Assembly: GCF_023370075.1 (NCBI RefSeq)
Contig: NZ_CP097155.1
Coordinates: forward strand, 137,407-201,406
Origin: Deinococcus sp. QL22
GTDB lineage: Bacteria > Deinococcota > Deinococci > Deinococcales > Deinococcaceae
Length of the DNA stretch: 64,000 nucleotides
Direction: 5' to 3'
Part shown: positions 6,872-14,909 of the stretch, piece by piece
Layout of the letters: each line of letters starts with the position of its first letter
Numbering within the stretch: the stretch's first letter is position 1
The notes under the pieces: model-generated
Databases searched by the model: none
What the model was told of the DNA's origin: nothing
The model's input: the letters and a program-made list of their open reading frames with translations, nothing else
Position numbers and translations under genes: made by a program

Positions 6872-7948
6872 TTAGGCCAGTCTTCCTTCACCGCGCCATT
6901 CCTCTAAGAGCTGCCAGACCAGGTCGGCTGCGGGCAACTCACGCGCCAGGGGTGCGCCTTGTCCCGCCCAATGCGCAGCGAACTCATGGTTGTTTCGCTG
7001 AGCCGCAGTGGCATGCAGCTGCTTGGCCGCGTCATACGCCACGGGATAGGCCGCTGGAACTGGGCTTCCGTTTACTTCACCGTGAGTGATCAGGTCGTTC
7101 ACGAGGCCCCGCGCGGGCCGTCCCGAGATGACGGCAGTGAGGCGGGTGGTGGCTGCCCGCGCACTCTTCAGATTCGCCCGGTAGGCCGCGTTGGCCGCGG
7201 ACTCCGGGCACAGAATAAAGGCCGTCCCGAGTTGCGCAGCGGCCGCACCCAGATCCAAAGCCGCCTTGATGCCCTGGCCGTCCATGATGCCGCCCGCCGC
7301 GATCACGGGCAGTCGCGTCTGCCGCACCAGTAACCGCGTCAACACGGCGGTGCTCAGGCCTTCGTCGGTCAGGGTGGCATCAAAGATGCCGCGGTGGCCT
7401 CCAGCCTCCATCCCTTGAGCTACGATGGCGTCGATCCCGCTCTGTTCAACCATCTGGGCTTCTTGCAGGTTGGTGGCGGTCGCCATGGTTCGGATACCCG
7501 CCTGACGAAGCGCCGCCAGTTGGTCAGCCGAGGGCAAGCCGAAATGAAAGCTCACCACTGCCGGGTGCAGCTCGAGCAGCAACTCAACGGCTGCTGGATC
7601 CGTTTGAAAGGGCCGGTAAATTTCGCTAAGCGCGGTGGGAAGCTCCAGTCCGACGGCGGTGAACAGCGGGGCGAGGTGATGCAACCACGCCGCTTCACGG
7701 GCAGCGTCACGCGGGGCGGGCGCATGGCAAAAGACGTTGACGTTGAAGGGCCGAGAGGTCAGAGCCTGCGTCTGGTTGATCATCTCGCGGGCCTGAGTCA
7801 CGGTACTGGCCCCGATGCCCAGCGATCCGAGACCGCCAGCATTGGACACAGCGGCCGCCAGATGGGGCGTGGAAACGCCGGCCATCGGCGCCTGGATGAC
7901 CGGGTGCTGGAGGTCGAAGCGATTTAGAAAGTCCTGGGTGCTCTGCAA
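6872..7948 (-). CDS. nitronate monooxygenase (2-nitropropane dioxygenase family)
   Basis: 358 residues, FMN-dependent TIM-barrel enzyme that oxidises alkyl nitronates such as propionate-3-nitronate to aldehyde and nitrite. Seen: N-terminal PVIQAPMAGVSTPHLAAAVS, the conserved SFHFGLP strand, the flavin-site loop GMEAGGHRG, then LPVIAAGGIMDG and GAAAAQLGTAFILCPES, all in the family order. The start is TTG 7948, chosen because a GAGGAG lies 5 nt upstream and no better ATG is present. The C-terminus is complete. It lies upstream of the tautomerase gene on the same strand. Length fits the family (about 320-380). Confidence 0.9.
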   Translation of the reverse strand: MQSTQDFLNRFDLQHPVIQAPMAGVSTPHLAAAVSNAGGLGSLGIGASTVTQAREMINQTQALTSRPFNVNVFCHAPAPRDAAREAAWLHHLAPLFTAVGLELPTALSEIYRPFQTDPAAVELLLELHPAVVSFHFGLPSADQLAALRQAGIRTMATATNLQEAQMVEQSGIDAIVAQGMEAGGHRGIFDATLTDEGLSTAVLTRLLVRQTRLPVIAAGGIMDGQGIKAALDLGAAAAQLGTAFILCPESAANAAYRANLKSARAATTRLTAVISGRPARGLVNDLITHGEVNGSPVPAAYPVAYDAAKQLHATAAQRNNHEFAAHWAGQGAPLARELPAADLVWQLLEEWRGEGRLA

Positions 7949-8146
7949 AGGGGCTCCTCTTGGGGGCGAGACTCACCGTCTCTATCCATTCTCAAAGAGA
8001 AAATACAGTGCCGTACGTGTTCTCGCTGGAGGAACAGAAGGGGTCGGGCGTCCCTGAACATGTTTTGTGTAGGGAGCGCAGAACCTAAGCGGTCATCAGA
8101 CCACAGCAAGGGTGTTATGGTGCCTCCACCCGCCGGTGAGGGTGAG

Positions 8147-8285
8147 GCGCTCTGAGTTTAGGGAGATCTACTCTCTCCGAAGCGTGCGCGGAGTGTACCC
8201 GAGAGTGGGAGAGCGGAAGGAAGACTCGCTCTGACCACCTCTTGCCTACACTTTAGCGCCCCGCCTCAGCTTCGGCCCAGCGGGG
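8147..8285 (+). ncRNA. putative structured RNA element, copy B
   Basis: Second copy of the element at 5765. It has the identical 20-nt core (8177-8196), flanked by CTACTC (8168-8173) and GAGTGG (8203-8208), which pair with one G-U. Compared with copy A a G-C pair has become A-U while pairing is kept, and the 29-nt distance between arms is the same. The UUCG hairpin (CCCCGC 8259-8264 with GCGGGG 8280-8285) closes it. Located between two minus-strand genes, so a plus-strand transcript would be independent of them. Confidence 0.45.
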
Positions 8286-8316
8286 AGGGCCTGCAACGTC
8301 ACCAGTACGGTGGGCA

Positions 8317-8760
8317 TCAGCCCACCAGCCCGAACTGCCCGTAGGCGTAAGAGCGGATCAGGGCAGCCTCATCAGCCGTGACCTGTGTCAGGCTCCGCAC
8401 CTCGCGCCCGACCATCTCTTCGGCTACCGCGTAGTGGTTGCGGAAGCCAAAGCTGCCGAGCAAGCGGTGCAGGTCGCACGCCTCCGCCTTGCTGAGCGTG
8501 TCGGTCATAGGCGCGACGGGGCTCAGCACTTCGGCCTGCAGCCAGACGATTTCGGCCCCCTTCAGCAGACGCACGGCCTGATCCATCGTGGTGGCTTCAC
8601 CGTCGATGGTGGCGACGTTGCCGGTCGCGTTGCGGGTTAGGGTCACGACGTTCATCTCCGTGTCCACCGTGACGCCGCATTCGCGCACGACGGTCAGGAC
8701 GTGAAAGGTGCGGGCGTCGGCTTTGCGGCCAGTGTTGGGGGTGAAGGGGGTAAGATTCAT
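8317..8760 (-). CDS. hypothetical protein, 147 aa
   Basis: Minus-strand ORF; the start ATG at 8760 has AGGAG 8 nt upstream. Starts MNLTPFTPNTGRKADARTFH, has a beta-rich middle (VTVDTEMNVVTLTRNATGNV) and a helical C-terminal half (SKAEACDLHRLLGSFGF, TADEAALIRSYAYGQFG). No signal peptide or membrane segment. It is transcribed from a very good promoter in the 8826-8888 intergenic region, divergently from an XRE regulator, so it is probably controlled by that regulator. Family not recognised; the context resembles a small plasmid- or phage-derived unit. Confidence 0.65.
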   Translation of the reverse strand: MNLTPFTPNTGRKADARTFHVLTVVRECGVTVDTEMNVVTLTRNATGNVATIDGEATTMDQAVRLLKGAEIVWLQAEVLSPVAPMTDTLSKAEACDLHRLLGSFGFRNHYAVAEEMVGREVRSLTQVTADEAALIRSYAYGQFGLVG

Positions 8761-8837
8761 CGGGGTCTCCTGTGAAGCGGGGGATTTCAAGAAGGCGCGA
8801 ACTTTTCGACGGGTGCAGCGCCTTCTTTGATGCCCTA

Positions 8838-8888
8838 ATAGTATCATTCGCTTGCATATAATGTCAAGCGCGTAGTATTATCAGTGGC
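8838..8888. promoter_or_regulatory. overlapping divergent promoters with palindromic operator
   Basis: Minus strand: -35 TTGACA (8862-8867) and -10 TACTAT (8838-8843), 18-nt spacer, driving the 8760 gene. Plus strand: -35 TTGCAT (8852-8857) and -10 TATTAT (8876-8881), 18-nt spacer, ending 7 nt before ATG 8889. An inverted repeat CGCTTG (8849-8854) / CAAGCG (8865-8870) lies over both -35 boxes and is the probable binding site of the XRE protein encoded next to it. Confidence 0.75.
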
Positions 8889-9131
8889 ATGGAGATACTT
8901 CAGACTGGTAGCATGTTCACTTGGAAGCTGCAAACCACCCTTGACACCCGCAACATCACGCGCTACGCGCTTCAAAAAGAGTCAGGCGTGCCAATGAATA
9001 CCGTTCGGGCGATGTACGACGGTCAGACCACGCGGGTGGATTTCAGTGTGTTAGATCGGGTACTCGAAGCCTTGTGCACGATGACGGGCGAAGAACTCCA
9101 GCTGTCAGATGTTTTGGAATGGCGCAGATGA
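8889..9131 (+). CDS. XRE/Cro-type helix-turn-helix regulator, 80 aa
   Basis: From ATG 8889 to TGA 9131. The HTH region is residues 20-75: NITRYALQKESGVPMNTVRAMYDG, the typical Cro/CI layout with ALQKESGV as helix 2 and MNTVRAMYDG as recognition helix, followed by VLDRVLEALC. The ATG lies 7 nt after the -10 box TATTAT, the geometry of a leaderless transcript, common in Deinococcus; an alternative ATG at 8913 has no better ribosome site. It probably represses itself and the divergent 8760 gene through the palindrome between them. Its stop overlaps the start of the next gene (ATGA), so the two are translationally coupled. Confidence 0.8.
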   Translation: MEILQTGSMFTWKLQTTLDTRNITRYALQKESGVPMNTVRAMYDGQTTRVDFSVLDRVLEALCTMTGEELQLSDVLEWRR

Positions 9132-9691
9132 GTCAGTTCGTGTACGTGTTAGAGGATCAGAACACGCATTTGATCAAGATCGGAATCTCAGTAGACCCAG
9201 AATTCCGCGCCAAACAAGTCGGCAAGGATTTCGGAACTGCCACCGTAGTGGCTGGAATATTGAACGTTGACGACGCGTTCAAAACAGAGCGTTTCTTTCA
9301 TGCCATGTTTGCCGATCGCCGTGTCGTAGGCGAATGGTTTGAGCTCACCGAGCAGCAAAAGACCTACCTCTTGGCCTACTTTTCAGATAAGCTAAAGCGT
9401 CCGGTCGCCCAGCCCCGAAGTATGAAGTCCATCGTGACTATTGAAGCCCCACCAAAAGAAAATCTGCCCCCGAACTTGAATCTCAAAACCACCGATGCCC
9501 GGCATGCAGTCGAAGTTGCCCTGGCCACCCAGCAAAAGACCCAACTGGAAGTCGCTCAGGCACTGGGCACCCACGCCTCGACCCTGAGCCGCTTGCTAAA
9601 CGAGAATCGGCCACTGGGAACCCGCAGCCTGTGGCCTCGGCTGCTTGACCTGCTTGGCCTAGAGATCGTGATTCGACCCAAACAGAAGTGA
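9128..9691 (+). CDS. T5orf172/MUG113 (GIY-YIG-like) domain protein with C-terminal HTH
   Basis: 187 residues from ATG 9128, which overlaps the TGA of the XRE gene. Residues 3-80: FVYVLED then LIKIGISVDPEFRAKQV, later KTERFFHAMFADRRVVGEWFEL. This is the T5orf172/MUG113 pattern, a GIY-YIG superfamily fold in which VYV and KIG are the YIG-like strands and E with the FADRR..GEWF motif is the conserved end. Residues 130-187 contain a second HTH (TQLEVAQALGTHASTLSRLL). GIY-YIG proteins are nucleases or DNA-binding proteins; activity here is unproven. Coupling to a XRE regulator suggests a two-gene regulatory or mobile-DNA unit. I know of no standard system with this pair. Confidence 0.7.
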   Translation: MSQFVYVLEDQNTHLIKIGISVDPEFRAKQVGKDFGTATVVAGILNVDDAFKTERFFHAMFADRRVVGEWFELTEQQKTYLLAYFSDKLKRPVAQPRSMKSIVTIEAPPKENLPPNLNLKTTDARHAVEVALATQQKTQLEVAQALGTHASTLSRLLNENRPLGTRSLWPRLLDLLGLEIVIRPKQK

Positions 9692-9758
9692 CAGGAGAAG
9701 AAAGAACAATGAAGGGCAGCTTACGCAGTCGCAGCTCACCCGGCCCTACCCTCGGCTT

Positions 9759-10016
9759 ATGCACCCGCGTGATCTGACGCCCGTTGAACTCGCTGACCTC
9801 TTGGACGCCGCCTACCGCCAAGACCGGGGTCTGTCGCGGGAGGGCCCAGATCTGGAGGTGCGCTCGGAGCTGGCAGATTTCCTCGGCTGCCATCCCGACG
9901 TGCAGGCCGAAGCGTGGGCCGCGTGGCAAGAGGTCATGGCCGAAGGGGGCGACGTGGATGAAGACGAAGCCCAATATTGGCTGGACGTGGAATTTGTCGA
10001 GCCCTGCCCGCAATGA
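9759..10016 (+). CDS. small acidic protein, family B copy 3 (MHPRDLT family)
   Basis: 85 residues from ATG 9759. MHPRDLTPVELADLLDAAYRQ, then GPDLEVRSELADFLGCHPD, W.AWQEV and an acidic tail EFVEPCPQ. The conserved GCHP and PCP cysteines are kept. Unlike the other copies it is not preceded by a family-A gene; its stop overlaps the start of a different small ORF (ATGA at 10013-10016). A decayed copy at 899 is more like this one than like 2290/4810. Function unknown. Confidence 0.65.
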   Translation: MHPRDLTPVELADLLDAAYRQDRGLSREGPDLEVRSELADFLGCHPDVQAEAWAAWQEVMAEGGDVDEDEAQYWLDVEFVEPCPQ

Positions 10017-10267
10017 AGTGGACGTTTGCCATTCGTGCCCAGCCCGGAGCGGCGCTCTGGTGCTTGCATTGTGAATTCGTGCGACCTGTCGGGACTCGCT
10101 GCACCTGTGGCGCGGCTTCTTGGTCAAGCTGGCCCATGCAGCTGGCTGCCTATGTGGGGGTTCATGTCCCGCAATACTCGCCCCTTTTTATGATTGGCCA
10201 TCAGGTGGCCGGGTGGCCGATGCGTCCGCCATTCCGCTGGGGATTGCCCCAGAACACCGACGCCTGA
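10013..10267 (+). CDS. small Cys-containing protein, 84 aa, coupled to family B
   Basis: ATG 10013 overlaps the family-B stop (ATGA). The product starts MKWTFAIRAQPGAALWCLHC and contains WCLHC...RCTC, a possible short zinc ribbon (C..C then C.C), followed by a region rich in aromatic residues and proline (VHVPQYSPLFMIGHQVAGWP). No signal peptide. The overlap supports translation, but there is no second copy and the C-terminal half looks low in order. Not recognised. Confidence 0.4.
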   Translation: MKWTFAIRAQPGAALWCLHCEFVRPVGTRCTCGAASWSSWPMQLAAYVGVHVPQYSPLFMIGHQVAGWPMRPPFRWGLPQNTDA

Positions 10268-10284
10268 CCACCAGCGGGGCTAGC

Positions 10285-10647
10285 TCAGACCGCCTGCCAG
10301 CCTTTCCCGATGATCCAGACCTCGCCCACCTTGCTCCACCACGGCGCTTTGGCCGCGATCAGTTTGAGGGTGGCGGGATCAGTGGGGTCAAGGGAAACGG
10401 TCAGCGGTGTTTCCATGCCGAGCATGGGCGGGTAGGTATAGCTGCCGAGCGTCGCCACCCACGCACCGAAGACGTCCTCGTGCGCACGGGTTGACCACCA
10501 CACCATCGTGGGGCCACCGTGCCCGCTGTTTTCGACGTTGGCGACCTTCTTGCCGTCCTTGTGCAGGGTGGCCGTGAAGGCGTAGCCGTCGCTGGTGTCG
10601 AGGGTCTTGACGTTTTTCAGTGCGTAGCCGTTGAGGTCAGTGGTCAT
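10285..10647 (-). CDS. hypothetical protein, 120 aa
   Basis: Minus-strand ORF from ATG 10647 with AGGAG 7 nt upstream, a well-formed start. MTTDLNGYALKNVKTLDTSDG, then beta-rich segments (FTATLHKDGKKVANVENSG), a GGPTMVWWS motif and a C-terminal WWSKVGEVWIIGKGW. Soluble, about 6 Trp, no signal peptide. The pattern of HKDGKKVA.VEN.G is like phage or plasmid accessory proteins of unknown role. Convergent with the 10013 ORF. Confidence 0.6.
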   Translation of the reverse strand: MTTDLNGYALKNVKTLDTSDGYAFTATLHKDGKKVANVENSGHGGPTMVWWSTRAHEDVFGAWVATLGSYTYPPMLGMETPLTVSLDPTDPATLKLIAAKAPWWSKVGEVWIIGKGWQAV

Positions 10648-10740
10648 GGGATGCTCCTAGAGAGGAAAGGGGAGAGGTGCAATTTCTTTGATCGCGTCAG
10701 GCTTCTGCCGCCTAGGGGTGCCGCATCAGCTCCGGCGCAC

Positions 10741-11115
10741 TCACGCCGCCACGGGATCAAGCCGCACGATCACGGCAGACAGGCGCCGCCACGTCGCCTT
10801 GTGAGCAAACAGCGCCTCCAGCGTGTCCAGCGTTTCCCCGGGGAACAGCCGACCATACTTGGGCCACAGCGCCTGCACCTGCTCCAGACCCCACGCGATC
10901 AAGGCCTGACGGGTCACCTCCCGCTCAGCGATCGCCGCGTCCCAACCGGTGGACGCCTCCAGCTCCGCCAAGCAGTCACACCAAGCGTCTTCCGTGATCT
11001 CACCCGCTTCCACCTGCAGATGGAACGGCACCGCGAGGCGCTGCACCTCGTCATTCAGGGCAGAGACTCGCGCCTCGGCCGCCACGAACGCCTGCTGCAC
11101 CGGATGGCGCTTCAC
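10741..11115 (-). CDS. hypothetical helical protein, 124 aa
   Basis: Minus-strand ORF; the start is GTG 11115 overlapping the TGA of the upstream fragment (GTGA), so it was translated in a coupled pair. Mostly alpha-helical: QQAFVAAEARVSALNDEVQ, ITEDAWCDCLAELEAST, LIAWGLEQVQALWP, TLDTLEALFAHKATWRRL. No membrane segment or known motif. With the gene upstream truncated by an insertion sequence, its own promoter is now unclear. Confidence 0.55.
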   Translation of the reverse strand: MKRHPVQQAFVAAEARVSALNDEVQRLAVPFHLQVEAGEITEDAWCDCLAELEASTGWDAAIAEREVTRQALIAWGLEQVQALWPKYGRLFPGETLDTLEALFAHKATWRRLSAVIVRLDPVAA

Positions 11116-11216
11116 AGCTCCTCCGGATTGAAGGGAAAGTGGCCGCGCTGCGCGAAGCGTTCCACCGTGGCCCAGCAGTACTCCACCCGTCCGAAACCTC
11201 CTACGTGTATTGGGTG
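11112..11216 (-). pseudogene. 3' remnant of a gene cut by an IS6-type element
   Basis: The minus frame just outside the element end encodes a C-terminal piece (THPIHVGGFGRVEYCWATVE, then FPFNPEEL and stop) that overlaps the start of the 11115 gene. The rest is replaced by the insertion sequence starting at 11217. Original function unknown. Confidence 0.5.
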
Positions 11217-12026
11217 AGTTGTGTTGCCTAAATCAGGCCCATGGTAGACGGATGACGGGGGTAGCCTGATCCTCAGGCCATCCCCGCTGCGACCGAAGAC
11301 CACGTCTGGAACGCTTGCTGCTGGTGGGTTCGTCTGGTCATGGCGCAACCGCCCCTTCGGGTGTGCTGGTGCAGGTTCAGAGGTGCGGGCGTGCAGGTGG
11401 AGGAAGTCCTGCGCCCGTTTCCTCCGCCCCACTCCCTGGTGTTAGCGTTCCTGACACCGCGTCGGTCGGTGAGAGGGTTCACCTCAAGGGTGGCCGCGCG
11501 CCGTGGACCTCCCCTGTGGGTGGTCGACGTCCGTCCGGCTGGGCCTCTCCCGAATTGCCGCCCCATACCTCCGCAGCCCATCTGTAGGAATGACCTCCGG
11601 GACATCATCTTCACCCAGGAGCCGGGTCAGGAAGATCGTTGCGGCCTCCGGGTCTCGGTGCCGCCCAAGGAGGATACCCTGCACGAACCCGTGCGCCGAG
11701 GCGGCCCGCCAGAGCCCGTGTCGGACACCATCGACACGCGTGCACCCCTCAATCAGAGCCCACCGGGACCAGGGGCGGGGTTCCCGGTGGCGCCGTGCCT
11801 CCGTGAAGTGGGCGCTGAAGGGGAGGCACCCTTCACGGCGGGTCTCGTGGCTGACCGGTTGGGCCGCGCTGGTGGAGCCAGTCCTGCACGTCACGGTCAC
11901 TGAGGGGGAACCGGTGATCCAGCCAAACGGCAGGCTGGATGAGCGTCACCTTGAATCGGTGGCAGTCGGGCTGAGGGTCGGTCACGGCGGATCAGCCGAC
12001 CCCAAGCCGATTAAAGCAACACAACC
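11217..12026 (-). mobile_element. decayed IS6-family element (GGTTGTGTTGC ends)
   Basis: Bounded by related ends: GGTTGTGTTGCTTTAAT at the 12026 side and AGTTGTGTTGCCTAAAT at the 11217 side, about 810 bp apart, the size of an IS6 element. On the minus strand, pieces of an IS6-type DDE transposase are readable but in several frames: an N-terminal part with HRFPLSDRDVQDWLHQRG, then DGVRHGLWRAAS and LLGEDDVPEVIPTDGLRRYG around the second catalytic Asp, then a C-terminal piece with QQAFQTWSSVAAGMA. Frameshifts make it inactive. Transposases of this family move by replicative cointegrate formation. Confidence 0.7.
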
Positions 12027-12182
12027 GTTCAGCATGAAATTGGACGTGATCCAAGAAACTGCCTCTGGCTGGGAAAGTGCAATTCTCGTGCGTCATCCCC
12101 GGGGAGTCTGAAGCATGATTCAGACGGTTCCTTCACCACCGACCACGGTCTCCGAGGAATACATCCTGAAGGGGCTCAACCT

Positions 12183-13829
12183 ATGTCCGCATCCGCGCTC
12201 CCATCTCCGCTCATGACCGAGGCCCTTCAGGCCTGTGTCGTCGGTGTCGTCATCACCGACGCCCTTCAGGGCGACCACCGCATCGTGTATGCCAATCCTG
12301 CCTTTGAGCACCTGACCGGGTTCAGTCAAGCCGAAGTGCTGGGTCGCAACTGCCGCTTCCTTCAAGGCGAGGATCGGCAGCAGCCTGGTCTGGAGAACCT
12401 TCGTCAAGCGCTGGCACAGGGTCATAGCGTCACCGTCATTTTACGCAACTACCGCAGGAACGGCACACTCTTCCACAATGAACTCACGTTGAGCCCCATC
12501 CGGAATGCAGAGGGTCAAGTCACCCATTACCTCGGGTTTCAAAACGATGTGACCGAGCGCGAGCAGGCCAAGCACCACGCGGCAGAGCTCTCCTCCATGA
12601 TCTCTTCCACGATCGATCGGGTCACAGATGGGGTCACCTCCCTGAATCGCCACGGCGTCATCACCTACGTGAATGCCTCGGCCGCCTCCATGGCTGGAAA
12701 GACGCCCGCGGACTTGATCGGCCACCGACTCCTGGAGGTGTTCCCCACAGCGCCCACCCTTCCGCTCGGTCAAGCCATCCTGCGCGCCCAGAACGCCATG
12801 ACCCCGTGGCGAGAAGAAGCATTTTTGACCGAACTGCAACAATGGATCGAGGTCACCGTGTACCCCGCTCAGGACGGCGTCTCCATCTTCACCCGGGACG
12901 TCACCGAAAGTCATCAGGCCCGGGTCGCCCTCCAACGAAGTGAGCAGCGCGTCTCCACCATCTTTGAAGCCAGCCCCATGCCCGTGGCCCTGACCCGGCT
13001 GACAGATCGGGTCTTTCTCGATGCCAACCTCGCGTTCGAGCACCTCTCGGGGTACCGCCGCGATGAGGTGATTGGTCGTCCATCCCCGGAGCTGAACCTC
13101 TGGGTTCATGATGCTGAGCGTCTGGAGGCTCTCCAGGCCATGGCTGATGGTCATTCCGCTCAACGACGGGTGGTGAGCCTCCGCAGCAAATCCGGACAGA
13201 TTCGCGACTGCTTCATTTCCTTTGTACCGATCGAGATTGCGGGCGAGCCATGCGTCATCAGCCTGGTTCAGGACGTGACTGAGGAGAACCGCGTCCGGCG
13301 GGCGATGGAAGACAGCGAGGCCCGTTCCCGCCGATTGGCCGCAGACATGCAGCGTACCTTGGATATGTCTCTGGACCTCATCACGTCCTTTGATTCGCAG
13401 GGGCGTTTCCTCACCGTGAGTGCCTCGAGCACCGAGATTCTCGGATATACGCCGGAGGAACTGATTGGCCGACCCTATCTGGAACTCGTCCATCCAGAGG
13501 ACCGAGCCATGACCGTCAGCGAGGACGAGATCATCACGGAAGGCCATCCCACCGCAGCCTTCCGGAACCGTTATCTCCAGAAAGACGGCACGGTGGTCTG
13601 GCTGGAATGGGCCGCAGTCGTCCTTCCGGGAGATCCGACCATGTACTGCGTGGCCCGGGATATCACGCATCGCCGGACGGCCGAAGTGCAGATTCAGGAG
13701 TTGAACCGGAGCCTCCAGCACCAGTTGCGTCAACTCACAGGCCTGCGGGACATCGACCGGGCCATCAGTTCGGGACTGGACTTTTCCCTGACGCTCCGGA
13801 TGATCATCGATCACCTGATGCAGGTGTTA
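12183..13829 (+). CDS. LOV-PAS-PAS-PAS sensor, 5' part of an IS630-interrupted HD-GYP gene
   Basis: ATG 12183 has GAAGGGG upstream. Domains: LOV (about 10-125) with GRNCRFLQG, whose Cys57 is the flavin-adduct cysteine of blue-light photoreceptors; PAS (130-240); PAS (255-375); PAS (390-510) with GYTPEELIGRPYLELVHPED; then a linker and the beginning of a GAF domain (LTLRMIIDHLMQVL). An IS630 element interrupts at codon 549. Removing it and one TA joins TTA-GAG in frame to the GAF-HD-GYP part at 14910, giving an 878-residue light-responsive c-di-GMP phosphodiesterase. As it stands, translation continues 19 codons into the IS and stops at 13884-13886, leaving a sensor without output. Confidence 0.85.
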
Positions 13830-14907
13830 AGTACAACGTATTTAACATGTAGACTTAAGCATGGCCCGTCCTGCTCGCCGCATTGACATTTCCGAAGACG
13901 CTGATGAGCTGCTTCGGGAACTGGAGACCAGTCCCTATACGCACCCGAAGGTTCGCCTGCGGGCCAGCATCCTCCGACTGCACCGACAGGGCTGGAGCAT
14001 TCCCCAGCTCTCCAGGCATTTTGGCCGAAACCATCAGGCCATCCACCACGATTTCACCCGTTTCGAGGAGCGCGGCATCCTCGGATTGGCCGACGAGTGT
14101 CCACCCGGACAACCTTCGAAAGTCACACCCGAGATGGAGCAGTTCCTCCACGAGAAACTGCGAGAGCAGCGCTTCTGGAACGCTCCACTGCTGTGCGAGG
14201 GCCTCGCACAGCAGTTCGGGGTAATAATTCGACCTCGTGCGCTGGCCAATCACCTGCAACGCCTGGGGTACAGCTGGAAACGCGCCCGATATTCACCCGC
14301 CCAGACACTCGATCCTGCAGTCGCTGAAACACATCAGGCCTCCTTGGAGACCTTAAAAAGGGGGCATTGGACGGCAAGCTGACTCTCAAATATCTCGACC
14401 AGACCGGCCTTTCTCTGATGCTCTCGGTGGGGGCGACGTGGTTCAAGCGGGGTTCTGGGCAGCAGTTTGAGATCCCCACCCGGTGGGGATCCTCTGGACG
14501 GATCAATCTCATCGGTAGCTATAGCCTTCACACCTGCGAAGAAGTGCTGGAGGTTCGCGAACTGGAAGGCACGTGCAATGGGGATCAGGTCATCGCTTAT
14601 TTGGACACGCTGGCAGGCAACTGTCGTCCTGACCAGCTGACGGTCGTCGTGTTGGACAACGCTCCCTTTCACAAGGGAGCGAAACTCAAGGAAAAGACGA
14701 TGGGATGGGAGAAACAGGGCCTGTACCTTCGCTATCTTCCACCCTACGCGCCCTGTCTCAACCTCATTGAGGAGGTCTGGCGCAAGCTCAAGGGCCTCCT
14801 CATGCCTCGCCGCTGTTACAACTCGGTCGCTGAACTTCGTGCCGCACTTCTCAGCGGGCTAAAGATACTTCAAGCGAAGTTTATCTAGATGTTAAATGCG
14901 GTGTACT
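13830..14907 (+). mobile_element. IS630-family insertion sequence, 1078 bp
   Basis: Imperfect terminal inverted repeats (AGTACAACGTATTTAACATG on the left; AGTACACCGCATTTAACATC read inward from the right). Flanked by a TA dinucleotide on both sides (13828-13829 and 14908-14909), the TA target duplication typical of IS630/Tc1-mariner elements. Contains one transposase in two overlapping frames. It splits a sensor gene and its excision would restore the reading frame exactly. Confidence 0.9.
13861..14888 (+). CDS. IS630-family transposase (two frames, -1 shift)
   Basis: Frame 1 (13861-14382, 173 aa) is the helix-turn-helix half: RRIDISEDADELL, a winged-helix region WSIPQLSRHFGRNHQAIHHD, and PGQPSKVTPEMEQFL. 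Frame 2 (from about 14360 to 14888) holds the DDE catalytic half: first Asp in KYLDQTGLSL, second in VVVLDNAPFHKG, Glu in LNLIEEVWRKLK. The frames overlap at TTAAAAAGGGGGC (14353-14365), where a -1 shift would fuse them. Many IS630 elements do this by programmed frameshifting, so the element may still be active; a simple indel is the alternative. Confidence 0.85.
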
Positions 14908-14909
14908 TA

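Noticed and set aside
6682..6891. 69-codon minus frame between the tautomerase and the NMO.
   Set aside because: Low-complexity composition, no ribosome site, overlaps the NMO 3' end; more likely spacer.
12034..12111. 25-codon plus frame MKLDVIQETASGW beside the IS6 end.
   Set aside because: Too short and without a ribosome site; probably chance.
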